Origin: Neckera pumila | Lineage: Eukaryota; Streptophyta; Bryopsida; Hypnales; Neckeraceae | Reading direction: 5' to 3' | DNA: 64,000 nt | Assembly: GCA_963969595.1 (NCBI GenBank) | Contig: OZ018409.1 | Span: 44,281,282-44,345,281, forward strand | Part shown: positions 1-11,610 of the stretch, piece by piece | How positions within the stretch are numbered: position 1 is the first letter of the stretch | Layout: every line of letters starts with the position of its first letter | Translations under genes and position numbers: made by a program | The notes under the pieces: generated by a model | The model's input: only the letters and a program-made list of their open reading frames with translations | Told to the model about the DNA's origin: nothing | The model's database searches: none

Positions 1-2477
1 GAAGATCGGCGAAGGGATGTATGGGAAAGTGTACAAGGCGCGCGATAAGAGAACCGGGGGTCTGGTGGCATTGAAGAAAACGAAGTTAGAGAATGAGGAA
101 GAAGGCATTCCGGCTACCACGTTGCGTGAAGTTTCGCTGTTGCAAATGCTTTCCAAGAGTATTTATTTCGTCCGGTAATCGGCTTTGACTCTACTCTATG
201 TTAAGAGGTTCAATTGGGCTACATTGGGAGAAGACCTACATTGCTTATCTTTCTTTTGAATCTTTTTCAAACTGGCACCAATCTTGTTTGTGTTTCCCTG
301 TTTTTTTTTTGGTACTATAGGTTATTGAGTGTGGAGCATTTACACAGCGAGAGGAAGCCGTCGTTGTACTTGGTGTTTGAGTATGTTGACACCGACCTCC
401 GAACTTTTATTGATACCTCGTGCCGAAGCCCCGAATCTATGCTTTCTGCTTTAACTATTAAGGTTAGTGGATGTACGTCTTTATTTTGAAGTTTTTCTGG
501 AGGTGGAGTGCTTCAATATGGAAGCAATCACGATGCCTGAAACTTTAGTAAGTTGCCTATCTTTAGCGATTGTTATCGCATTGTTCGATTACAGACACCA
601 TTGTCCCAATTTCAATTGAAATTTTGAACGTTTCTTTTGTTTGCTGAATGGGTTTTTGTAGAGTTTCATGTATCAATTGCTGAAAGGAGTGGCTCACTGT
701 CATTGCCATGGAGTTCTGCACAGGTAAGAACCGACTGATAAATCATATATCTCAAATTGTCACGTCTCATTTTACATTTGACGTCGGTGGCTTCAAACAT
801 AGGATCTGAACTTTTAATTTGAACTTGAATTTGTTCTGTTGTACTGAATCAAGGGCGCTTTCTGCAGAGATCTGAAGCCTCAGAATATACTTGTGGATTG
901 GGATAGGGGATTGATAAAAATTGCGGATCTAGGGTTAGGAAGAGCCTTTACTGTCCCGGTCAAAAGCTACACCCACGAGGTCAGTTTCTCAATCTTGTTT
1001 CTCAATTCTTCTGTTTCGTAATAAAATGCAAATACCGGGACTGTTTATACTAGACTATTCTTTAGGTAATGAATGAATCACAAGACAGTTTCGAATATGA
1101 AGCTGAACTTTACGCCACTGCAGATCGTTACACTGTGGTACCGGGCCCCCGAAATTCTGCTGGGAGCTAGTCATTATTCAACACCTGTGGATATGTGGTC
1201 TGTAGGATGTATCTTTGGTAAGAATCTATCTGTACACCAAAGATCCAAATGGACCTCATGTTCTTTGCAGCCCTTTTGAGTGAGCCACATAGGAACTTTC
1301 TTCTGTTCAGTTTCATTTAAATTTTGATCAACGTATGCAATTTCTTCATTGGTTTCTGGTGATATAAACTTTAGCGCTGTCTGAATTATGAATTTCACAA
1401 TACGATCAATCAAATTGGGCATTTTAAAATCAGGAATTCCTTCACTATTAGGGCTTAAGCATTACTTGACGCATGGCTTGCCGAGTGATACTTTTGAATG
1501 CGGTGATGCACTATGTTTGGTTTGATAGCGCTTCCGTTTATGGACTATCAATTCTATTCATCTGTGTGCTGCATGCTTGTAGCGGAGTTATGCTGCAAGA
1601 CGCCTCTATTTCCAGGCAATTCTGAAATTCAGCAGCTTCTCTATATTTTTCAGTGAGATGACTTCCCCTTTCAGTCTTCGTTCTACATTAGAGTCATTCT
1701 TTATGTAGGTTGTTGGTCTTGTGTGAATTGAATACAAGGGGTGAGTCCTAGGGAGAAAATCTCTGGGTTCATACTACTATTAATTAAAGGGTAATTTCAC
1801 TTTATGAAACATTGAGTCTGCACGTGAGAGACATCATGAGGTTATGTGTGGGGCTTCCTCGTTTTTCACAAATGTTCAATGCATTCTTCTAGTCAAGACC
1901 AGCAAAGGAATGTATTACTGAAAAGTGAAAACTCTTAATGGTCATCATTGATCTGGTATGTTTGTTGCAGGTTACTTGGAACACCAGATGAAGAGGTCTG
2001 GCCTGGAGTAAGTACGCTCCGAGATTGGCACACCTTCCCCGAGTGGAAACCTGTAAACATTTCTAGAGGTGTTCCGGAGCTTGTTCCCGAAGGCGTCGAT
2101 CTTTTGATGGTACGTGCCCTCCATGCGCACACAATCAACGTTCAAAATCCTAGTGTTTGAGGTCTCTTGAAAGCTCAATATTCCGAAACCTTCCTCAAAT
2201 TTTACAATGAAGTTGACAGGAATAGAAATGGAAATAAATCTGAGTACTCACTGCAACGGGTAAACAACCTTATGCAGTTTTAATTAAGGAAATCTCGAAA
2301 TTGAAGTAGCAGACTTCCACATTTACGATGTCTTGCTTGCAGAAACGTTGCTTGTTCACTCATGGCGTCGTTTCTAAATTGCAGAGCATGTTGCAATACA
2401 ACCCTGCGAACCGAATTTCAGCGAAGGAAGCTCTTTGCCACCCTTATTTTGACAACCTCGACAAGTCCCAATACTGA
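1..2477 (+). CDS. CDKB: B-type cyclin-dependent kinase, 5' partial, 8 visible exons
   Basis: Plant-specific mitotic Ser/Thr kinase that acts with cyclins at G2/M. Exons by GT/AG splice sites and reading frame: 2-174, 321-462, 662-723, 868-979, 1124-1217, 1583-1652, 1971-2109, 2385-2477 (294 residues visible; the first 15-20 residues and the start lie before the window). Visible motifs are the Gly loop GEGMYG, ATP lysine in VALKK, the C-helix motif [27 protein letters not shown] and [14 protein letters not shown]. The 'TVP' stretch and LLQML after the C helix fit CDKB rather than CDKA. Two oddities: the Thr usually beside the inhibitory Tyr is Met (codon 17-19), and the C-helix motif is PATTLRE instead of PPTALRE or PPTTLRE. 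No frameshift or stop is seen, so the gene looks functional. Whether it is CDKB1 or CDKB2 is undecided. Confidence 0.95.
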
Positions 2478-5256
2478 GCCACTAGAAGCAAGCATAAATT
2501 TGACCCATTAATTATTTTTTCAAACTTTTCTATTTACAATTATTTTACATACTGAAAAAGCATGATTCAACCCATTCTTTCTTGCGGACGGAGGAGTCCA
2601 TTGACTCTACACCCATGACCATGCTCATGTGCCGTGGCAGATTGATTCCCGCATCATTAATAACCAGGTCGTCTTCTGAAGGCCGGATGATCGAGTGTAT
2701 CATACATTTTTAAAATTTTGTCCAGTTAGCCAGGAGTATTTACAGTATAGCGTAGATAATTAGGTATTCTCTCCACTATGATTCAAGGTGGAATCGGTAT
2801 TTGATTCAAAGATACAGTCATTTCACTGAACTCTTCATTGCAATTTTTCATTGCACACAATTTTTTAAAATCCAAAGCAGATTGATTGTACTCCACCTTG
2901 TCGATTGCAATGTTACTATTCTCATTTGTACTGCTCATGTTTTGATGAACAACTTCGATTTCTTAGTTTCGTTTACTGAATCTCAAACTGGTTTCATAGA
3001 TCCAATTGCAAGTAGCGTATTGTAAGTTCCACTGCTCACAAAACTGATGAGTGGTTCTTTATCATTAATTCGTTGACAATTTCTGCAGAATGAGTTACTA
3101 TAATTAATAATAATAACTGCTTACCACTAACATTTCTCAGTACGTTTGTGCGAACTGTGGTTCATTCCACCACATGATTTCAATTGGAATTCAAATTTAT
3201 TCATTGATTCTGGGTGCACATTCCTTATAATGACACCTCTTTTGTCATTATAAAGTATGGACTTTTATTGGCTCTATCCAGTGGGATGTAGGCTTGTGGA
3301 AATACTGTCGCATTTGGTGGCTAAATATTACTGTAGATTAAGTGATTCAAAAAAGGGTGTGTCAAACCACAAATTATACATGAAGTCACCATTGAATGAT
3401 TGAATGTACAAATAATTTTGTAGCAACACGTATTGTAGACTCTTGAATTAAGCTTACATTTTTGCAATTTAATTACTCTTGAACTTGATTTTTCCCTCTT
3501 TAAATATTTTGAATATTAAAGAATGAATAGTAGCAACTTTATCTTTTTCGTCTTCTTGAGAAGCAACTTTTTTTTTTTGTGGCTAAATTTTGCTAGCATC
3601 ACGAGATTTGAGCTTGTAGCCATAGGTCCCTCCAAATCTACTCCAATTGCCTACTAAAAGATAGCTTTGTCCTTCATTTGCAAAAAAATGTTGAGTGGTA
3701 GTACCAATATGTATGATTGCAATGCATGGCAATTAAAGGTTTGCATTTGCTATTATAGATTCTTCTGTCTACATATGTAACATTGCTAACCAGTCTAAAC
3801 CATTCCACCTTGGAAATTGGGATAACGCCTCATAAAATCTTTGAGAGTGAATTAGTTAAATCTACAAAAAATCATTGGTTGGCTGGGAAGTTGAAATGCT
3901 AAGGGCTCTTACTTTTTTGAGGAGCAAATCCGCACCCCCCCCAACGTTGGTAAACTTTACAACGCTGTTGCAAACGCTAAATTTTGACAAATGACAAAGA
4001 ATCCTTCTATATATGACATAAGTACATATGTTTATCTTTGGAATTTTGTGCAAAAAAAAGAGGCCTTGCACAACGGTTTGACCTCCAATAAGTGCTTCTG
4101 GATTTTTTTAAATAGATGATTCACATTGTACCAAAAAGGATGATTTCCACTGTGGCCAGCTGTCTTTATAAGGTTAATAACGTTATGTATTTTCAAACTA
4201 TATATAACTAAAAAATTAGCTTAAATATTTTGGAGATCTATAGCAGACACAATTAGGAATCCCTAAACTAGCTAAAATTAGCTAAGCTTCTGTCCAAATT
4301 ATCCTTGTGCTTCTAGTACATTGTAAAAAGGCTCTTTTGTTGAGAGATTTTTAGCCAAAATTGCAACAATAACAAAATTTGATAGCCAATTTGCAAAATT
4401 TATAACTTCCTCCACATTAGGATTAACATCTATTTAGTTAATTTTGTACCATCGTACTCCCTATCATTCTTCCTTTACAACATACGAAATCCTTTCTTTT
4501 CTATCATCTTCTTTAATACTACTCACTCTCAAGGTAGCCAAAGTGGATGCATGTCTATCTTGAAGCTAGAATTTGCACTAGAGTCAATCAACCCAATATT
4601 GTTAGTTACCCAATTCTGTCATCTACAGGATCCTCCTAATTGTGCCAATCTCCCAACTAATTTTGCAGAGTATATAAGTCATGTACCTTGGGGCAAGGAA
4701 TTGGGTGCTTTTGTCAGAGAATGACATCAAGTTCATGCCTACTTATGCATGGTCTAGGTTGATTAAAATGTGGTTCATTGATTGTTAGTTGAGGTGGGCA
4801 ATATTGTGAATAAAGACTTGTCAGAATCTGTTTTACTACAACCAATAAAAGAGGTGCTTTTAGAATGTTGAGCTTGTGCTTTTATAACACTCATGAAACG
4901 AAATTAGGAAGGTAGGTCACTAATTTTGAACTTTTTAAAGATGGTTATGATCCCTATCTTCTAGCGGTTTTATCTTTTTGGTTTGAAAACTCATATCAAT
5001 TTAAATTTTTATTAGATTAATATGATTCCACTTGTATTTCAATCAATTCTTATCAATTCAAGTTCATATTAGATTAATATGATTCCACTTGTATTTCAGT
5101 CAATTCTTATCAATTCAAGTTCATATTAGATTCATATGATTCCACTTGTATTTTAGTCAATTCAACTAATTCTTTCTTTGAAAAATACAGGCAACAATCA
5201 ATACATTGCACAAGACATCCAAATTGCAAATCTGAGTGGTCATAGGCTGTTCTACC
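2478..5256. other. Gene-free AT-rich DNA after CDKB
   Basis: The first few hundred bases must contain the CDKB 3' untranslated region. After that I see no open frame with plant-protein character and no recognisable terminal repeats, only A/T-rich sequence and one 57-base tandem repeat, listed separately. Confidence 0.6.
4994..5164. repeat. 57-base tandem repeat, three copies
   Basis: Three head-to-tail copies of a 57-base unit containing ATGATTCCACTTGTATTT, at about 4994, 5051 and 5108. Copies 2 and 3 are nearly identical and copy 1 is more diverged. It lies about 90 bases before the first TTAA element. Confidence 0.9.
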
Positions 5257-6189
5257 TTAACCCCTAAAAGACCAACATGCATTTTTTGGCAACATAGAAA
5301 TTTTGGGCAGGTACATGTGACTAGAGATTTGCATATTTTGGGCTAAATTTTTTATAAAAGGTGGGGACGAGGAATATCTTTCATATTCACCAAATTTCAT
5401 GCCATTTGGAAATACAAGTCAAAAGTTATGGCCTAATATGTTGTTTGTTTCTCAACTCGGGCAGTCTGGGCAGATCAGAAAAATTCACTTTTTTCAAAAA
5501 TAAATATTTGAAACTGGTTTATTAGATTTATACATATATGGAAAGCTTTGAATCATACCATTTTGATCAATGAATCAAAGGTTATGAGGATTTTTAGTTT
5601 GTGGGCAGTTATGGATTGTCTACTCTAAAATAAACTTTGAAGTCGTTTATTTCACTCAATTTCTAATATTTTTCAAAAAAAATAAAATTGTAGGATGTAG
5701 ATTGTTTATTAAAACATTGCGACCATTGGGATTGGCATTTTTCAATTCCATAATTAATTTCTTAACAATTTAGTGTTTTAAACCATTCTCTACTTCTTTC
5801 TATTTACTATTTTTTTCCTATGTGTTGTACAACTCCAAATAATCTGAAACTTTTCATGCATGTAGCCAACTTGCCTTGAAGAATGAATCCAAGAAAGCAC
5901 AACCATTTTAGATTTTTTTTCATAATAATCTGACCTTGTAAAGTGTAGCTGCCTGTTTTTTTGCAGGACCAAAAAATGGACTTTTGCCACTTCAAATGCT
6001 AATATCTTCCAATCTACATGATGGGAATTTCTGAAATTTTTTCCACACATTCTTAAACCAGAGTATTGCAAGATCCTACGGTTACGTGTGTCCAAAAATG
6101 ACATTTTTCAGAAATTTGGTACTTGTCCTAGAAATGGCAGTTTTGGAGCATTTTTGGTGAGAACATAGTCAAGGAACTTTAGGGGTAAA
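5257..6189 (+). mobile_element. TTAA-flanked piggyBac-like non-autonomous element, subfamily A1
   Basis: Starts TTAA-CCCCTAAAAGACC and ends GGAACTTTAGGGG-TAAA, so the ends are inverted repeats with a TTAA-like flank on each side. It is 933 bases, AT-rich, with no open frame of significance. The interior matches the copies at 37162-38116 and 43282-44230 in the opposite orientation. The last four bases are shared with the next element, which starts at once. TTAA target and CCC-starting ends are the hallmark of piggyBac transposons; the assignment rests on the ends only. Confidence 0.75.
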
Positions 6190-6846
6190 CCCCTAAATGC
6201 CCAAGGCCCATTTTGAACTTTATAGAATTTGCTCTAAATTGAACTAGAAGCCAACATTTTGATAAATCAAATCATTTTTTTTGAATTGTAATCGTACAAA
6301 TTCAAAGTAGATATGCTAGAGATCTTATAGGAAAAGAAAACACAACAATATCATTTAAAGATTGAAAGATTAAAATGTTTGATCATGAGGGTGTTAGAAT
6401 TATGAAAAATCTTTCAGCTCAGCTCTCTTTTTTGCTTGTCAAGTCTAAAAAATCAGTCACCTCCAAAAGATGAAGTTGAAGGGCCCCACATACATAACTC
6501 TAGTCAATCTATGGCTTCCCAATATCTACTCTGCACTGTTTTAAAATGAAATTCCAGTGTGATTTTTTCTCCCTGCAAAATCTCATGTATTTGAGGCTCA
6601 TTTCCAAGAGCCCTTAACACTACAGAAAGCCAAGATTGCAATGGGGACCCTTGTACAAAACTTACAAAAAAACCCCATATAATCATTCATTTTCAAGATT
6701 GGATTTTTGATGCTATAACTAGACTTCAAGAAGAACTTGTCAAAAATATAAAGTACTAAAAGTAGAAACTTGGATAGGTCTGGATTTTAACTTCAAAGTT
6801 TTGTTGACACCCAAATGTGGTCCGGCCTCCAACATTTAGTGGTTAA
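6186..6846 (+). mobile_element. TTAA-flanked piggyBac-like element, subfamily B
   Basis: Starts TAAA-CCCCTAAATGCCCAAG and ends CCAACATTTAGTGG-TTAA. At 661 bases it is the reverse-orientation relative of the outer element at 16400-17774: both share a segment with 'AGCAAATT', a segment with 'TATCAAAATGTTGGCATTTTG' type sequence, and a segment around 'CAATCTTG...GAGCTCTTG'. It lacks the 740-base insert present there, so it serves as the empty-site reference. No coding capacity. Confidence 0.72.
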
Positions 6847-7255
6847 ATTCCATAAACTAATTTAGGGATCCCTGGTCACAATGCATGAGCATGGTTCCCA
6901 AAGCCCATATGGGCACCAAGCTGGAACCAATCAGACGCCGGCAATCCGGATATGAAATCTCCAGCAAAGACGTAACGTTAGAATGTGGAATTCGTTAGTA
7001 AAGAAATGAATTTTGGGGCCTCTTGGAAGTGGTGTCGTGGTGGCACTTGTAGTGTCATGAAGCCGGAGGGGTAGCCACTTGGGCTGCAATTGCATGGCCG
7101 GAAGTCCATCCATGGCTTTCCATTTGACACAGCTGACTTGGAAAAGCCCGGCCTCAGTAATAAGTTACTGCCTAAGTGGCTAACATCTGGCCTACCATAG
7201 GAAACCCATTTGGCTCAAGGGTACCCTAGAGGATGGTCAGATTGCAACATAAACT
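6847..7255. other. Intergenic stretch of higher GC, no gene recognised
   Basis: Between the subfamily B element and the first small inverted-repeat element. Part of it (about 6900-7200) is richer in G and C than its surroundings and could be a decayed coding relic, but neither strand gives a frame I recognise. Confidence 0.4.
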
Positions 7256-7519
7256 ACACTAAATAGTGCCATTAGGTTGCCTTAACTTACCTCAGATAAA
7301 TTACCTCAAGTTACCTCAGATAAATTACCTCAAGACTCAATGCTTGTTCACATGGAGGTGCATGCAATTCTTTGAACTAGTCCTTGAATTGGTGCACTAA
7401 TCTATGCCATGCACATAGCTTCGGATTGGATGTATCATTGTATGGTAACAGTGAATATGTATATAGTGTGAATGATCAAGAAATTAGTGTGGAGCAACCG
7501 AATTTTACTATTTTGTGTA
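7256..7519 (+). mobile_element. Small inverted-repeat element (MITE), copy 1
   Basis: Begins ACACTAAATAGTG and ends CACTATTTTGTGTA-like sequence (here TACTATTTTGTGTA), so the ends are imperfect inverted repeats. It shares internal blocks ('GGAGGTGCATGCAAT', 'GAAATTAGTGTGG') with the copies at 7626-7877 (reverse) and 10621-10857. It contains two copies of a 24-base unit, TTACCTCAGATAAATTACCT, at 7287-7334. Noncoding. Superfamily not determined. Confidence 0.65.
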
Positions 7520-7565
7520 CACTATTTAGTGAAATAATTGTAGTTTGCTCCACACTAATTTCTTG
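7477..7565. repeat. Perfect 21-base inverted repeat, 47-base spacer
   Basis: The arm 7477-7497 (starting CAAGAAATTAGTGTGGAG) and the arm 7545-7565 are exact reverse complements. It arises because the right end of MITE copy 1 is followed head-to-head by a second right end of the same family. The junction at about 7510-7531 is itself a palindrome-like ACTATTTTGTGTACACTATTT. Confidence 0.9.
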
Positions 7566-7625
7566 ACATCTGACACTATATAAATATTTATTATTTATTG
7601 TTACTATACAAGAATGCACTACGCA

Positions 7626-7877
7626 AAATTATAGTGAAATTCGGTTCCCCGACACTAATTTCTCAACAGTCCGCATTGTAGAAATATTCACTTCTTTTGT
7701 ACAATGATGCATTGAATTCAGAGCCATGTGTGTGGCATAGATTTGTGCACCGATTCAAGGCTTGGTTCAGAGAGTGGCATACGCCTCCATGTAGAACAAG
7801 CATTGTCCCATGAGGTAATTTGTCCCAGGTAAGGCAACTTAATTGAGAAGGTAACCTAATTTCACTATTTTGTGTGT
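7626..7877 (-). mobile_element. Small inverted-repeat element (MITE), copy 2, partly rearranged
   Basis: Shares with copies 1 and 3 the terminal ATAGTGAAATTCGGTT and AACCTAATTTCACTATTTTG blocks and the internal 'GAGGCGTATGCC' region in reverse orientation. About 100 bases separate it from copy 1, so the two make a larger inverted structure over 7256-7877. Confidence 0.55.
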
Positions 7878-8642
7878 ACTTTTTCATTTAATGAACGGTT
7901 GTTGTAATTAGGACTCATGAACCTCTTTGTGTACAAACCCAAAAAAAATTGTAGAAATATTTGTTGATTTTGATGGCTTGTGAAATAACTTTCTTAGGAT
8001 AAGACAACCTATTTGTTCAGGCAATCTACTTTTATTATTTAGTGTACTTAACATTGTGTACCAATGAGGTAGATGTTCCTCTTGTATCCTTGAAAAGAGG
8101 ACCTCTGTATGTAGTGATTAAAAATGTCTTGTATGACTTTGTAACCATCTCTGATTGTGTGCATCTCTCTGCTCAACCGAGTCTCATCCACGAGCAGGAT
8201 AGTTAGTTCATAATCACACGATATTCATCCACAAAGGCAATAGTTACAGGAGTTTTCGTCCGGGGACAGAGCTGGTTACGCCCTGTAACCCTCTCGCCGC
8301 CTCCCGGCGGCTCGAAGGTTACCTAGTTCGTAGACAACTTCAATCTTTGAATTAATGGATAAGTCCCTCCCATAGCAAAGCATAATTCCTTCCTAACGTA
8401 GGGGGGGTAGGGGGCCCATTTCTTGGTTATACAATGTTATGTATGTAAAATTTGTCCAAAAGTGTCATTTTATGATTGATATATGTATATATAGAGAGAG
8501 AGAGAAAGTGATGTGAACTTCTTCTTTTTTGAATCTGCTTGGCTACTCAATTCACAACTCCATTTTTTTTCAAGCCTTGGCCACTAGTAGGAATATAGAC
8601 TACTTAGACTAGAGAAAAGACCTGTAAGAAGACCCACATGAC
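7878..8642. other. Intergenic, no gene; one GC-rich hairpin
   Basis: AT-rich except at about 8255-8325, where a GC-rich stretch contains GCCGCCTCCCGGCGGC, a strong short hairpin. The rest holds a GA dinucleotide run near 8495-8507 and nothing recognisable. The GC-rich piece could be a remnant of a larger mobile element, which cannot be settled here. Confidence 0.45.
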
Positions 8643-8867
8643 TAAGAGCCGGTCGCCATTGGGGGGTTGGAGGGATCCAGGCCTGGACCTTTGGCCTCCA
8701 ACTCTGCAAAACTGGAGAACAAATGGAACTGGACCTTCCGGACCTTGGGCTAGAGCTTTCTTTCCCAACTGTACCCTTCTTGAAGATTTCAGAGTTTTTT
8801 TAGAGTTCTGCCCGTGGTCAATCTGGATGGGCCTCCAATTCCGGCCCCCAATGGCAACTGGCTCTAA
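8643..8867. mobile_element. MITE with TAA target duplication, PIF/Harbinger (Tourist)-like
   Basis: A 219-base GC-rich element (8646-8864) with ends GAGCCGGTCGCCATTGGGGG and the inverted form of GAGCCAGTTGCCATTGGGGG, so about 18 of 20 bases match. It is flanked on both sides by TAA. Three-base TAA/TTA target sites and ends of this length are typical of PIF/Harbinger-type MITEs. The open frames across it on both strands are accidental products of its GC content. Confidence 0.7.
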
Positions 8868-10620
8868 CTTGATTAGCTTCGGATCTTCATAGGCATGTTT
8901 CTTGAATCTACACACTAATAGAAAATGCAAGAATTTTAATACAATTTTGTCAAAATTCTTACGTTTTTTACTATGTATTGAGGAAGGTGGAAACTCATGT
9001 GGTATATAACATTATGAAAAGTATCTTGCTTGGATATTTTTTCAAGTTGTGTGCGTGTGTGTTTGTTACTTAATCATCATAGGACTATTAGAATTATTAA
9101 ATTGATATAGTGATAACCTATTATAGTAGGGTTATTTTAAATACTATTTTTATATTTTTAAACCTAAAATAATCCATTGGGTGTCATTATCTCAATTTTT
9201 AAGCACTCCAATGTATGTTTGTAAGTTGGGAATGCATATTGCAATACTTTCAGACTAGGATTGAATATGGGTCAAGCTAATGAGCACTTTTAAGCACTAC
9301 TTTATATATACCATCTCAAACTTGGAGAGGCCAAGGAGGGCCATTCCCTAAGCATTTGAGATAACCAAATGTCTTTTTTGGGGGATGGGGAGATGGGGGG
9401 GGGGGGGGGGGGGGGGGAATGAATAGGGGTATAACATAGTTTTTTCAATGCTTTAATTTGGATAATATATAATATGAGAGCTTTATTGCAAATCTCTCCC
9501 ATTTAAACCCCTCATCAAATTCGCTGGGCACATAATAGATTGAAAAATAAATGCAAGTATGCGATGCAGTGCACCGATTAGCTTCATTAACATTAGAACC
9601 TTGTACATACCCGAGTACATACAAACTCATTTAGAGCTCCAACAATACTACTAAGGTAAACCAACCCATTGTGGTTGGATGATCCATAGTAGACACCTAA
9701 TGATCCCATGACAATTTTTTGGCCACAATCAATGTCAAATTTGACACCAATGGAGTGATTAGTAACCTCATTAGGAACACTTGCTTTTTCAGTGTAAACT
9801 ATTGTAGAAAATGATTTTTCATGGCCTTCTACAATAGAAATTATTGTGACCACTTTAGGTGATTAAGAAGAGCATATTGGATACAATTTTTATTGGTTAT
9901 GGGGTAGTCTACGATTCTTTTGGACAAATCACTTCAAAAATCCATAGCAAATTCATACTTTGTTTGAAAAATATAATTTCAATTGCTCTCACTATTTCTC
10001 ACTTGTCTTTGTGTGGAAAAATAACTTGAAAACTTTCAACAATGGCATGAGGGTAGACTTCAAATTTTGACCACAATGGGTTGGTTTACCTTATTTGATG
10101 TATGCACATTTTGACTATAATCAAAACTCTGAAGGTATATGATTACATGCACTTAGATTCGCCACTTGAAATGAGTGCAATCTATACATTCCAAAGTATA
10201 TATACTTTCATGACTTAATTGATGATACAATCTATGTCTAATCACTTAGCAATCTTAGTATCCTCTTGTCCTTTCAAGTAATCTATCTATTGTCTTCAAA
10301 TCAATTTTAGAAATACCATTTCAACAACATCAATAGTCTTTTTCAATCTAGAAGACTAATTAAAAAAATCATTTGCCTAATACTCCCACATATTAGAGTT
10401 AATTGAAAAGTTGGTCATGTGTTTTTGAACCGGTGTCAATGGAAGGTTTAACTAAGAATAGTACAAAACAAACATGGCACTAAGCTCCATCAAATCTGAA
10501 TTTTGGTGCTTGAGCAAGTTTCTTCCTATGTTTTTCCCAAACTCCAGCTCCTAGTCCCGCCTTGCAAGATTTCACAACTACAAGGTCTACAATGTCTATC
10601 GCCTACAAGGTTTCACAACT
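8868..10620. other. Gene-free AT-rich DNA
   Basis: No supported coding region on either strand. It contains the G-run listed next and otherwise AT-rich sequence. Confidence 0.55.
9395..9417 (+). repeat. Run of 23 G
   Basis: An uninterrupted G run preceded by GGGGG and GGGG blocks within 20 bases. It could form a G-quadruplex on this strand. The exact length may be affected by sequencing or assembly error. Confidence 0.85.
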
Positions 10621-10857
10621 ACACTAAATAGTGAAATTAGGTTTCTTTCACTAGAGAAGTTACTACATGACTCATTGCTTGTCCAAATGGAGGCACATAC
10701 AATGTTCTAAACCCGAGCCATGAACTAGTGCACCAATCCATGCAACACACATGGTTCCTATCCATTACTACATCCTTTTACAATAATTGTACATATTTAT
10801 ATAGTGTAGAATGTTGAGAAATTAGTGTGGGTTAACCTAGTTTCACTATTTTGTGTA
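10621..10857 (+). mobile_element. Small inverted-repeat element (MITE), copy 3
   Basis: Starts ACACTAAATAGTGAAATTAG and ends AACCTAGTTTCACTATTTTG plus TGTAG, so the ends form a clear inverted repeat of about 20 bases. At 237 bases it is the cleanest of the three copies. Noncoding. Confidence 0.7.
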
Positions 10858-10927
10858 GGTCCCAAGCAGGTGTGGTAGGGGCGGGCCAAGGTAGGAATTA
10901 CGGGTGCAGTTCCCTAATCGGAGAACC

Positions 10928-11181
10928 CCTACGAACCCTCCAAGGAGGACTGACCCCTCTATTGTCCCGTCAAAGGGTAAATGTAAAAATTGCCCCCTAT
11001 TTTGTGCCGCTTAAATTTTTTATTTCGTCGTGCCTTGTAATTAATTCAGGGCCTCTGATTGCAAATATGAATTCAGAAATTGCAAATTTTATCAAATGTA
11101 GCAAATAAAAAATTTCAGTGTTTTCTGCAAGGGTAAAACTCGGGGCAATACAGGGGTCAGTTCTCCCTGGCCCTGCGAACC
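10928..11181. repeat. Foldback repeat upstream of CAO
   Basis: The left arm, about 10928-10968 (contains ACTGACCCCTCTATTGTCCC), pairs with the right arm, about 11142-11181 (contains CAATACAGGGGTCAGTTCTC). Roughly 30 bases match across a spacer of about 170. It looks like a small foldback or MITE-type element lying about 430 bases before the CAO start. Confidence 0.65.
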
Positions 11182-11610
11182 TTCCCCCATAAAATCCCCA
11201 ACTGAATTACAGTGATATTGTAGAGGGTCGCCCCACCCCCGCGCCCCAGCGGCCCAGCGCCGCGCGCCTTTGGTCGAGTGCGTGCCAACGCCAAGAGAGG
11301 TTGGGCAATTCTTGTGGCACTGGGCAGCCAACACAAGGCCAGCTTGTCACTCCCCCATTGGCCTCTTGGATACACTAGCCCCGCCCAGATGAGGGAACGA
11401 CGGACCCAATACAATCCAATGCGCAACATCCCCACCAACACTACGACCTCAAACACTCGACTTCGCATCGCCATTTTGACCCCAAATCACCTTATGATGG
11501 TCGATTCCGCCTTCTGAATCTCCTCCGCTTCATTTCAACCTCTTAAGCTCGCATTTTGGTGCAGATTCGAGGGCGATAGGTGTGTTTGTTGGTTTGCAGG
11601 GGCTGACACC
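11182..11610 (+). promoter_or_regulatory. Likely CAO promoter and 5' leader region
   Basis: GC-rich stretch directly before the CAO start codon with several CCAAT-like pentamers (for example CCCAATACAATCCAATGCG at about 11403) and no clear TATA box near the start. The function is inferred from position only. Confidence 0.4.

Noticed and set aside
5257..5275. CCCCTAAA at many element ends looks like the plant telomere unit CCCTAAA
   Set aside because: It occurs once per end, never in tandem, and always next to TTAA with an inverse partner, so it is a transposon end and not interstitial telomere DNA.
6931..7113. Minus-strand 60-codon frame in a GC-richer patch
   Set aside because: Too short, no recognisable motif and no splice support; kept only as unexplained intergenic DNA.
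8604..8930. Open frames on both strands of 80-108 codons
   Set aside because: They coincide with the GC-rich MITE at 8646-8864, and the two frames are mirror images of each other without coding features.
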